Below, piece after piece: positions 17,401-23,365 of a stretch of 27,183 nt of DNA. How positions within the stretch are numbered: position 1 is the stretch's first letter; each line of letters begins with the position of its first letter. This DNA is from Bordetella parapertussis (lineage in GTDB: Bacteria; Pseudomonadota; Gammaproteobacteria; Burkholderiales; Burkholderiaceae_C): NCBI GenBank assembly GCA_945890735.1, contig CAMDCZ010000030.1, positions 1 through 27,183 of the forward strand, read 5' to 3'. The position numbers were made by a program, and so were the translations under genes. Below the pieces are notes generated by a model. It was not told where the DNA came from and searched no databases. It worked only from the letters and a program-made list of their open reading frames with translations.

Positions 17401-18933
17401 GATTTGACTGAGCACGGTCGCGCCGTTGCGCCCACTGGTGTTGATCCGCACTTCATAGGTCAGGGTGAATTCCCCACCGATCGGCAGCACACTGCCATTG
17501 GCGCCCGGGATGAGCAAGTGGGTTTGGTTGCCTTCGCCGGTGAAGTTTTGGTTGATGATGGCCTTGGTAGATGAATGGATTGATTCAGCGACTTTCAAAC
17601 TGCCAGGCACGACGGTGTACATGCCCGAAGGAGGCACTGCGGCCGTGGTGTAGTTGCCTGCCAAGGCGGCACCACCGAGTTGGTGTGGCAATTGCAGATT
17701 GAACAGTGGCGCATTGCCGTCGTTGCGCACCCGCAAGCCGAGTTTGAAGGTGACGGTTTTGTCGGGCGTGGACGTGGTTTTGTTGGTGCTCGGGTCGGTG
17801 GTCACCACGGTGTTGACCTTGCTGCTGACCACCCCATGCGCCAGCCCCAGGCGTTGACTGGCCACCGGTGTGCTGCTTGCATTGGATCGCACCGAAGCCA
17901 TCGCATTGGCGCCGACCACGCCGGCATGTTGGACCTCGGCCACGTTGGTGATCGCGGTCTCGGCACTGGCCAGCGCCGAGGCGTCAAACGACATGCTGAC
18001 GGCTTGGCCGCTGCCCAAGGAAAAAGGAAAGGCCGCAGCGACTTCGATGTTGGCACTGCCCTGGTCTTGGGTGCGGTAGGCAAATGCAGGGTCGCCTTGT
18101 TTGCGAAACAGCAGCAGTGCGCTGGCGTGAGACACCTGCAAGCTGCCCATCTGGAACATGGCGCCCGTGGGTATCTCATCACGCAACAAAATCACGCTGG
18201 TGGGGTTGCCATTGACTGTGATGCTTTGCCCACTGGTGGACACGTTGCTGGGCGTGGCGTCACGTGTGCCCTGGTTGGTCGCTGTCAAGGTGTAGCGGAC
18301 AGTGTCGTTACCGCCTGGCTTCAATGGGCCTGCGGCGCTGGCCTGTTTTTGCAAAGCGATGGCTGGGTTGTTGGCCATGCTGACAAAGGTGCTGATGCTG
18401 CGGCTCAGGCTGGGTGAGTTGGACGTGGCGGTCAATTGGATGCAGGCACCGTCGGTGCTGGCCTGCGGCACATCGCCCAGCACCAAGACCGAGGCGCTGG
18501 TGCCCGGTTGCAAACTCACTTGGGTACTGGCGGTGAGTTCGGCTGGGTCGGCGATGCCATTGGTGTTGGCGTCCACCACCACCCGCAGGTTGCCCAGGTC
18601 ATGGGTGTCGGGGAACAAGCTGCAGTTGTTGGCGTTGACCACCGTGGTCGTGATCTCCAACACACGGTTGCCCAAATTGCTCAAGCGGTAGGGCAGGGTG
18701 GCCTGGCTGGCCGGTGTGCGCGACACCCAGGCGTCGCCTTGCAAAGCGAAATCGTCAACCGCCGACACCTGCAACACCAAGACATTGCTGCGGATGGTTT
18801 CGACCACCCCGGCACCTGGCAAGGTGTAGGTCGCCACCGCTTGGGTTTGCAGGCTGACCCCCGCAGGGGCCATGGCTGCCCCCGCGTCGAAGACGGTCAA
18901 CAAGAACCCCAGCAGGGCCCACCAGCGGCGCAT
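11464..18933 (-). CDS. giant outer-membrane protein: DUF11 repeats, SdrD-B domain, beta-barrel and C-terminal NTF2-like domain
   Basis: A 2489-aa protein. The signal peptide ends near residue 22 (GAAMA). Residues 23-1030 are DUF11/conserved-repeat beta-sandwich modules, the first beginning PAGVSLQTQAVATY as in the neighbouring 954-aa protein. An SdrD-B-like domain spans about 1035-1137 (GKVWADCNRNG...PGVRLYL...DAFGRWSLYGL). A charged helical then Pro/Gly-rich linker (1140-1245) and two further beta domains (about 1265-1360 and 1365-1470) follow. Residues about 1520-2330 alternate aromatic, polar and hydrophobic residues like an outer-membrane barrel (AFFFKGTILGDYLLTAAF, DFYPVYGDSSQRGYDAQ, LYVRIDKDRSFLLLGDF). 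A Pro-rich linker (2335-2380) leads to an NTF2-like domain (2385-2489, VMMWALAQSAKNLAQYASFY...RWRKFDAGWLI), like the C-terminal domain of some Burkholderiales L,D-transpeptidase/Cds6 proteins. All ten cysteines lie before the barrel. It follows the 954-aa gene by 12 bp. I infer a cell-surface anchor or translocator. Confidence 0.82.
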   Translation of the reverse strand: MRRWWALLGFLLTVFDAGAAMAPAGVSLQTQAVATYTLPGAGVVETIRSNVLVLQVSAVDDFALQGDAWVSRTPASQATLPYRLSNLGNRVLEITTTVVNANNCSLFPDTHDLGNLRVVVDANTNGIADPAELTASTQVSLQPGTSASVLVLGDVPQASTDGACIQLTATSNSPSLSRSISTFVSMANNPAIALQKQASAAGPLKPGGNDTVRYTLTATNQGTRDATPSNVSTSGQSITVNGNPTSVILLRDEIPTGAMFQMGSLQVSHASALLLFRKQGDPAFAYRTQDQGSANIEVAAAFPFSLGSGQAVSMSFDASALASAETAITNVAEVQHAGVVGANAMASVRSNASSTPVASQRLGLAHGVVSSKVNTVVTTDPSTNKTTSTPDKTVTFKLGLRVRNDGNAPLFNLQLPHQLGGAALAGNYTTAAVPPSGMYTVVPGSLKVAESIHSSTKAIINQNFTGEGNQTHLLIPGANGSVLPIGGEFTLTYEVRINTSGRNGATVLSQITGQASLYAQSVLPDATDVSTNGLNPDPDGDFNPNNNSVPTPLLLTNVDALQRLSAGLNISKAVDKPVRLASGEYDITYTVTVANTSDVQIPNVRVVDNLACNLNPNDPNTNVSSWRLVKPPVAKRGLLPVSSAYTGDAPCDNSQTTDPGKAPIDPRVIINDSSKTLPPGASEEYTFTVRVNQTTPGWQTQVPNKAWLVALQDNQLVDPNVLVTSASVSSLLVDPQGHVYDSITRQPIPGALLTLRRLSCDGGIVTKIDPTEVLGSSGYTFNADGSVSMLTGADGQYQFFWQIPPVADVCNYSLSVTPPATHTASKTIPSQTGVYGGCGFVVPHMEIPSGSQATTWYKDIRTGYKASASPAVCPVLHNHIPLDPVSQGTSLLLSKQTSKSQAEMGDQVDFELVLSNRTGAAIGNIHFDDVLPAGFTYVKGTALVDGTAIAEPVQQFNKTTRRTSLSFSAGSANLADKGEMRLRYRLRIGVGVMNDSDAVNSAVASGLSSSAALRLSSNVAQAKLRVSGGVFSNQGFAIGKVWADCNRNGTQEDPEPGVPGVRLYLENGNSVITDAFGRWSLYGLKPVTHVLRVDPSTLPKGSVLSVLSNRQSGEAHSRFLDVKNGELVRADFAIKDCEGPGLKADIERRKTAQTKNVDEQLQALVTARLAIESRLVGTPDTRGLPASGMVGGNTGVLNDSVSQPLLRMPQGMGQGLGPSGNPPPATDSKAKVLTPEDLALLKTSRLNDPLLNRLVTFSTEPLEQVMDNLPAVTGFIELQDGDAVATEQINVRVSGPPQSSLRLQLNGSLVPDNRIGKKAMVPSTGLIAQEYIGVRLKAGVNELELQAMDEFGNVRQRVKIKVKAPGALARMRLTPVGRLAADPLRPAQIKLQLTDSAGIPIVARTAVSLNAQGARWLNTDTHADETGVQIYVEGGETTLLIEPPGQPALVPVRLQAGAVSHSENLNFLPSLMPLQGVGVVEGVLDLSRRGSIGLNQPSAANAFEKELNSLSSTSSKKGSGRTAFFFKGTILGDYLLTAAFDSDKTTKEQLMRDVRPDDFYPVYGDSSQRGYDAQSAGRLYVRIDKDRSFLLLGDFNTASSGEVRQLSQYSRALSGLQHRYEDQSLRITSFVASTTATQQVEELPANGLSFYNLSTVLGDIRAGSDKVELIVRDRSQPEIVLLRRTLTRMTDYSFEPITRSLQLVQALPSLDSNLNPQSLRVTYELDAGGNSYQVAGTDVQVKVADSIQLGTAAVKDQNPLNERELQAVTSLVRLGDHTALSAEVVQSRSDEKGSGGAARVTLRHEGTDFKAQTQWVQTDKAFDNLSATTGAGRAEVTANAEYALNANNRLRAEGYVSRDNLAVDPASSERSNTGIAYHHQFNASVSAEAGLRHGNSAGNPSNGFAYSQVGNTASVGNASISNINSSVTASTPTPTASTSARARLSLKPRHWPRLQAFVEAEQDLDSPERNALTMGGSFGLTDKTRLYAQRALVNHMDSFASIHGQQLSRFSMLGIESAYMEGGRLYNEYRSPTTGWAQNATGVRNTFKLSEQWRMNASLEHIESLSNNGASTASPSTATASSLGLDWGQGPWRMSSALENRNATTNHASLASLAVAKRIDNDMTLLARSMRTSNQDLTNSAHTKQLRQQVGMAYRPARADRWNILSRYEYRLQDIHQGSGDSQDPFRANMAHQSLGLSTTHIVSTHANWQINRGQQLSLHHAAKTTRLQDAASPSTYWAQMLHTRYTVDLNNDWDLGLQFGQLWGKDGVRQSTVGLETGYQVVPSLWVSAGHNLLGLQDADLAGQNYTSRGSYMRLRWKFDEAALQFGKVAEDPPSPLLKSVPGAASSPLLVTQAPTPVPMPLPQVMVSAKPEADPYASAKADVSERVMMWALAQSAKNLAQYASFYAPLAGNSKAQQRAMQAQRNRMRKSVAVDVQIDDLQLIPQTDGSVVSRFKQRAQSKARRTAVVKQLRWRKFDAGWLITHESNG
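11467..11469 (-). promoter_or_regulatory. ribosome binding site deciding the PATR gene start
   Basis: The minus strand reads GGA-TAGCTAC-ATG, with the upstream gene's TAG stop inside the spacer. This favours ATG 11459, 4 nt after the stop, over the in-frame ATGs at 11471 and 11480 that lie inside the upstream gene. Translation is probably coupled to the 2489-aa gene. Confidence 0.5.
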
Positions 18934-18945
18934 TCAGCTCTGCCT

Positions 18946-21810
18946 TCAGTTAAGCACTTGCACCGCGTAACGCATGGTCAGGCTGCCGCCTGGACTCATG
19001 GTGTTGGTGCCGCCTTGGGCGCAACTCACCGTGACGCCACTGGTTGCAGCGGTGGTCGATCCGGTCATGCCGGTGGACGAGCAACTGACCGCGGGCGTCG
19101 ACACCAGGTTGGTGTAGTTGGCCGCGGCATCGGCCAAGGACACATTGCTCAGTGCAGACACGCCGTTGTTGGTGGCGGTCACGTCGTAGTAAATGCAGTC
19201 GCCTGGGGCAGCGGTCAAGTTGGCGGTGGTCCAGCCGGTGCTGGGGAAGGACGAGGCACAGGTGCCCGTGGATTTCACTTGCTGTTTGACCACGGTCAGA
19301 GCGCCCACCACCACGGTGGTGGTGTCAAGCAAGCTGAGCGAGCCACATCCCACCGGTGTGTCTTGCACCGTGTTGCCGGTGCTGTCCACATCCGACACCG
19401 TCACCGTGGCGGTCGCGGTTTCTCCGATTTGGGCGGAGCTGGGTGAAATCACCCGCACCACGAACTTGACGTTGGCACCGGCTGCCAAACCGCCGGTTTG
19501 CAATTTGCCATCGGTGATTTGGGTGTCGCCCGCGGTGATCGAGCTGCTGTTGTCCACGTCTTTGTAGATGGCCACGGTCCAGCCGCTTTGCGCTTTGGCG
19601 CTCTCCAATGTGGCGGTGACTTTGAGGTAGTTGGTGCCACTGTTGCCCGCCCCGCAGCTGGCCACGCCGGTGTTGGTCAGCACGTGGGCATAGTCTGCGC
19701 TGCTGCCCTTGGTGGTGTTGTTCATGCCAGGCGCTTGCAAGCTCATGCTGAATTGGCTCGCCGCTGCGATCGACACGTTGTAGTAAATCACGTCGCTGGT
19801 GAGGCTGCCAGCCGTGGTGTTGTTGGTACTGGTGCCTTTGAAATACAAGGGCTGCACCACGGTGGGCGAGGTCGGCGGCGTGCTCACGCAAGCGTAAATC
19901 ACCACCTGTTGTCCACCGGTCACGGCTTTGGAGGTGATGGCTGTGGGTGAGGTGCAGCGGGTATCGCTGAACACCACGGTCCAGCCACTGGGCAAGCTGC
20001 CTGGGAAAGCGTTTTGGTTGCTGGCGGCCAGGTTGAAGGTGTTGTTCGCGCTGTCATTGTTTTTCAGGTAGAGCGCGATTTCCACCACCGCGCTGCCAGC
20101 CTCGATGGCCGTGGTGGTCACCACAGGCAAGGTCCCTGGGCCCGCGCCAATGTCACCCACGACCGCACCGCCACTGGCCGTGCTGGTCATGTCGAAATAG
20201 CCGCCCATCACACGGGTCACGCCAGCGTAGGTGGCATCTTTGGCGGCCGATGCATTCACTGAGGTAGCGGTGGCGGTGGCCTGCAAGTTAGCGGTGGCGT
20301 TCACGGCGGTGGTGGACGGGACCAAGATTTGCAATTTCAAGGCCTTGTTGGCACCTGCGGCCATGATGCCGGTATCGACCGTGCCGTCGCTGTTGGTGTC
20401 GAGCAATGGCGTCGCCCCATCTGAATGGAACCAATTGAACAAGGTGCCTGCGGGGAAATTGCCAATCGCCACGCTCAAGTTGAAGGTGTCGCTGTCGTTA
20501 CCAATGTTGGTCACGGTGTGGTCTTGCAACACATAGCTGCCCGCCACGATGGCGGTGTTGGTGAAGCCATCGGCAGAGCTCGCTGGCGTGCCGGCAGTGG
20601 TGTCAGCGGTGTTCAGGTTCACGCCACGGGTGGCGGTCACCGTGAACTCGGCGGTGTTGGAGTCACTCAGGGTCGCGGCACTGCACAGCGCGATGGTGGA
20701 AGCGGAACACCCGGTGGCAGCGTATTGCACTTTGTCGGTGGTGTCAGCGATGCCCACGGCGGCGGTGTTGCTGACCTGCACCTGGAAACTCAAGGTGCCC
20801 ATGCTGTTGGCTTGCACCGAGGGAATCACCAGTTTGAGGGTTTTGCTGACGCTGTCGTACTCGAATTCGATGTTCGGCTGGCTGCTGCACACCGAGGTGT
20901 CTCCCCCTGCGGCTTCGCTCAAGGCGGTGCCAGACGCACAACTGATCACGGACTTACCGGCTTGGTAAGTCAAGCCGCTGGGCAAGGTATTGGTCAGGTA
21001 CAGGTTGCCGGTTTGCGCACCCTTATTGGCATAGCTGACCGTGAACGTGGTGTTGGTGGCACGCGGGCCACTGGTGGCCACCGGCCAGGTACCGCTCACG
21101 GGCGAGACTTGCGGCGCTTTGATGGACAAGCTCACATCGAACAAGATGCCGGTGGTGAGTGTGATCGTGTCGGTTCGTTGTTCAGAGGCATTGGTGTAAG
21201 TGCTGAACAATGCCCCCGCGTTCACCGGAGCGGCGGTGACGGTGGCGGTGTTGCTGCCCCAGTTGCCCGTGGTGGCACTCACCGGGATGGTGTAGGCGAC
21301 CACGAATTTCATCGACACACCCGACTCCAATTTGAAGGCACTCACCGCACATGCCGTGCCTGCGGTGGCAGAGGTACACAGCGGCACCGAGGAAGCTGGC
21401 TTGCCCTCGCCATCGTCCAGGTAGACCTCGATCTTGCTGAAGTCGGGGGTGGTTGCGCTTTCGTTGACGCTGATGGTGAAGTTGTCAGCGCCATTGCCCG
21501 TGTTGGTCAACACATAGGGCATGTTGACCGTGCTGCCGGCTGCCCCGTTCTTGCTGGCCGTGGCTTGCGCCAAGGTGTAGGCCCCCACTTGGCTGACCGT
21601 GGTGACCACCGGGTTCGAGGTGGTGCGCTGTACTTGGCCCGATCCGTCTTTGTAAGACGCTGAGGCTTGGTTGGTGATGCTCGAGCCAGCAGGGGGTGCC
21701 ACGGCATGGGCTGGCAGGCTGCTGCACAAGAGCATCGCAAACACTGACAGCATGGTGCAGAGCAAGCCTGACCGGCTCACTCCGCCTTGACGGGGAATGT
21801 GATTCAACAT
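18946..21810 (-). CDS. exported DUF11-repeat surface protein (954 aa)
   Basis: The signal peptide covers residues 1-36 (SLPAHA cleavage). The mature protein starts PPAGSSITNQASASY, a motif shared with the 2489-aa protein, followed by serial DUF11-like beta-sandwich repeats (motifs such as TNTGNGADNFTISV, YANKGAQTGNLYL, TNIGNDSDTFNLS). An Asp/Asn loop near 468-479 (DTNSDGTVDTGI) resembles a Ca-binding dockerin or thrombospondin loop. The last ~110 residues form a DUF11 domain (VVKQQV...APGDCIYYDVTATNNG) resembling the end of the 2101-aa PATR protein. The mature protein has 14 cysteines, spaced as seven local pairs, so disulfide-stabilised repeats are likely. No membrane anchor, barrel or sorting signal is seen. 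A GGAG ribosome site lies 7 nt before the ATG. It sits 32 bp after the first operon gene. I infer a secreted structural or adhesive subunit; function is otherwise unknown. Confidence 0.83.
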   Translation of the reverse strand: MLNHIPRQGGVSRSGLLCTMLSVFAMLLCSSLPAHAVAPPAGSSITNQASASYKDGSGQVQRTTSNPVVTTVSQVGAYTLAQATASKNGAAGSTVNMPYVLTNTGNGADNFTISVNESATTPDFSKIEVYLDDGEGKPASSVPLCTSATAGTACAVSAFKLESGVSMKFVVAYTIPVSATTGNWGSNTATVTAAPVNAGALFSTYTNASEQRTDTITLTTGILFDVSLSIKAPQVSPVSGTWPVATSGPRATNTTFTVSYANKGAQTGNLYLTNTLPSGLTYQAGKSVISCASGTALSEAAGGDTSVCSSQPNIEFEYDSVSKTLKLVIPSVQANSMGTLSFQVQVSNTAAVGIADTTDKVQYAATGCSASTIALCSAATLSDSNTAEFTVTATRGVNLNTADTTAGTPASSADGFTNTAIVAGSYVLQDHTVTNIGNDSDTFNLSVAIGNFPAGTLFNWFHSDGATPLLDTNSDGTVDTGIMAAGANKALKLQILVPSTTAVNATANLQATATATSVNASAAKDATYAGVTRVMGGYFDMTSTASGGAVVGDIGAGPGTLPVVTTTAIEAGSAVVEIALYLKNNDSANNTFNLAASNQNAFPGSLPSGWTVVFSDTRCTSPTAITSKAVTGGQQVVIYACVSTPPTSPTVVQPLYFKGTSTNNTTAGSLTSDVIYYNVSIAAASQFSMSLQAPGMNNTTKGSSADYAHVLTNTGVASCGAGNSGTNYLKVTATLESAKAQSGWTVAIYKDVDNSSSITAGDTQITDGKLQTGGLAAGANVKFVVRVISPSSAQIGETATATVTVSDVDSTGNTVQDTPVGCGSLSLLDTTTVVVGALTVVKQQVKSTGTCASSFPSTGWTTANLTAAPGDCIYYDVTATNNGVSALSNVSLADAAANYTNLVSTPAVSCSSTGMTGSTTAATSGVTVSCAQGGTNTMSPGGSLTMRYAVQVLN

Positions 21811-21817
21811 GGGGTGA

Positions 21818-21821
21818 CTCC
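21818..21821 (-). promoter_or_regulatory. Shine-Dalgarno of the 954-aa DUF11 gene
   Basis: The minus strand reads GGAG-TCACCCC-ATG, with a spacer of 7 nt. This is the clearest ribosome binding site in the window and supports the start at 21810. Confidence 0.6.
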
Positions 21822-21842
21822 GCGAAAGAAAGGGGTGATGGC

Positions 21843-22454
21843 TCAGCGCACGACAGCTTTGTCGCTGGCGGCTTGGCTGACGGCGGTGTTGGCGGCTACG
21901 CCTGTGGACACGCGGGCGCGGACGGAGACTTCCACCTTGGCGCCAGCGGCGATTTGCCCCAAGTTCCAGCGGACTTGCCGGTAGTCGGCAAGCGACACGG
22001 CTTCTTTTTTGCCGCCGGCGGCGTCACGCATCAACGGCTCGCGGGCGAACATGCCGCCTTGGGTGGCCATCTGTGCCGATGGCGCGGGGCGGGCCGATTT
22101 GGCTTGGTATTCCAGGCCTTCGGGCAAAGGCAGTTGGGCCTGCATGTCGTTGACCATGCGGCGGCTTTGGTTGGTGTAGACCACGCGGTACTCGATCAAG
22201 TCGCCTGGCTTGACCGACTTGGTGGGCTTGAGCACCTCTTTGCCGTTTTCCACCAGCACCAACATCTGCGTCAATTCGGCTTTGACCGCCCGGTCAGCGC
22301 TGTCGCCCGCGACAGCGGCATTGCTTGCAGGTGTTGCTTTGTGTTGCGCGTGCAGCAGAGGCTGCCAGGCCAACAGTGACAATCCCAAGACCAGCGGGGT
22401 GCATCGGCTGGTCAGCGAAGCAATCAGGGGTGGGCAGGGTGGAAACAGGTTCAT
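21843..22454 (-). CDS. small exported single-DUF11 protein, first gene of the surface block
   Basis: A 203-aa protein whose signal peptide ends near LLHA-QHK. The mature part is one DUF11-like domain: a Lys/Val-rich start (KAELTQMLVLVENGKEVL), then the typical PGDLIEYRVVYTNQS segment and DMQAQLPLPEGLEY, ending with RVSTGVAANTAVSQ. The mature part has no cysteine. ATG 22454 is chosen because it has a GAGAA-like ribosome site 5 nt upstream; the frame also opens from GTG 22466, four codons earlier. It leads the minus-strand block with 32 bp to the next gene. Such short DUF11 proteins beside large DUF11 proteins may act as periplasmic partner, minor subunit or cap. That is inference, and no catalytic motif is visible. 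Confidence 0.75.
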   Translation of the reverse strand: MNLFPPCPPLIASLTSRCTPLVLGLSLLAWQPLLHAQHKATPASNAAVAGDSADRAVKAELTQMLVLVENGKEVLKPTKSVKPGDLIEYRVVYTNQSRRMVNDMQAQLPLPEGLEYQAKSARPAPSAQMATQGGMFAREPLMRDAAGGKKEAVSLADYRQVRWNLGQIAAGAKVEVSVRARVSTGVAANTAVSQAASDKAVVR

Positions 22455-22693
22455 AGCATTTCTCACAATTTGGGTTATGAATTTCGTAGAATTTGTTGTT
22501 TTCAGTAGCCTATTTAGATTTGTTAAATATCAAACCCGATAAAAATGGGTTGATCACATATTCATAGGTAAATCGAGCGGCAATTCTTTGCCGCAAGCGA
22601 GGTTATGCAGGCTTTTTGAGGTTGTTTATTAACCACAGGCCCAGAATCACCTGGGTGACCGTTGTGCGCGCCTGCGCTGGCGACAATGGCGGC
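22455..22693. promoter_or_regulatory. divergent promoter/operator region of the surface operon and the phosphatase gene
   Basis: This AT-rich stretch separates two divergent genes and must hold the promoter of the 18-kb leftward operon. It contains a perfect hairpin (GCGGCAA-TTCT-TTGCCGC, 22577-22594) without an adjoining T-run. It also contains an imperfect dyad (TCAAACCC at 22530-22537, GGGTTGA near 22547-22553). On the minus strand TTGATA (22533-22528) is a possible -35, but no good -10 follows at 16-18 bp. The dyads are candidate binding sites for the NarL-type regulator. Confidence 0.4.
22682..22687 (+). promoter_or_regulatory. -10-like hexamer for a leaderless phosphatase mRNA
   Basis: GACAAT is followed by exactly 6 nt (GGCGGC) and then the ATG at 22694. 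The arrangement is nearly identical to that before hemE (CACAAT-AGCGGC-ATG). The -35 region is weak. Confidence 0.35.
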
Positions 22694-23365
22694 ATGGGAA
22701 CCCTTTATTTAGTGCGCCATGGCCAGGCCTCGTTTGGTGCCGACGACTACGACCAACTCTCGCCCCTGGGCCAGCAGCAAAGCCAGCGCTTGGGCGCGTA
22801 TTTCCGCGAGCGCGGCTTGCAGTTCGAGGCGGTGTTGATGGGCAGCTTGAAGCGGCATCGGCAAACCTGGGAAGGCATTCACCAAGGCTTGGGTGCGCCC
22901 GAGGTGTCACCTTCGGTCTGGCCGGGCTTGAACGAGTACGACAGCCATGCGGTGATCCACACCATCCACCCCGAACCCTTGGACAAACCCGACACGCCAG
23001 AGCGCTACAAGCACCATTTCGGTTTGCTGCGCAAAGGCCTGCACGCCTGGATGCGTGGGCAAGCGCAACCCCAGGGCATGCCGTCGTTCAGCGACTTTGT
23101 GCAAGGCATCCAAGACGCGATGGCGCATGTGCGGACGCAGCACAGCGGTGACGTGTTGATGGTCTCCAGCGGCGGACCGATTTCAACCGCGGTTGGCACC
23201 CTGCTGGGGGCGCCGCCCGAGAGCATGGTCGAGATGAACATGCGGATTCGCAACACCGCGGTCAGTGAATTGGTGTTCAACCCCAAGCGCCATTCGCTGG
23301 TGAGCTTCAACACCATCAACCACCTGGACGCCGCGGCTTACCGCGACTGGGTGACCTTCACCTAA
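22694..23365 (+). CDS. histidine phosphatase (phosphoglycerate mutase-like) family protein
   Basis: A 223-aa cytoplasmic protein opening with the family phosphohistidine motif LVRHGQ (R8, H9, G10) and a Ser-Pro-Leu-Gly helix start (LSPLGQQQSQRLG). The acidic residue in GLNEYDSH (E81) matches the family's proton-donor position. The second catalytic histidine, usually in an SHGG motif, is replaced: here the sequence is VSSGGP (S158, S159). Activity may be altered or the substrate unusual; such SSGGP variants also occur among PGM-like proteins of unknown substrate. The frame extends back to 22616, but family homology begins at the ATG at 22694, which lies 6 nt after a -10-like GACAAT. The stop overlaps that of the convergent creatininase-family gene. 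Confidence 0.85.
   Translation: MGTLYLVRHGQASFGADDYDQLSPLGQQQSQRLGAYFRERGLQFEAVLMGSLKRHRQTWEGIHQGLGAPEVSPSVWPGLNEYDSHAVIHTIHPEPLDKPDTPERYKHHFGLLRKGLHAWMRGQAQPQGMPSFSDFVQGIQDAMAHVRTQHSGDVLMVSSGGPISTAVGTLLGAPPESMVEMNMRIRNTAVSELVFNPKRHSLVSFNTINHLDAAAYRDWVTFT

Noticed and set aside
15292..17574. Long plus-strand open frame (760 codons) opposite the 2489-aa gene
   Set aside because: Its translation is His/Gly/Ala/Arg-rich without domains, and it lies antisense to a gene with a signal peptide and clear repeats; it is a GC-driven shadow frame.
22577..22594. Perfect hairpin considered as a rho-independent terminator
   Set aside because: No T-run follows on either strand, and it lies between divergent genes where no transcript needs to end.
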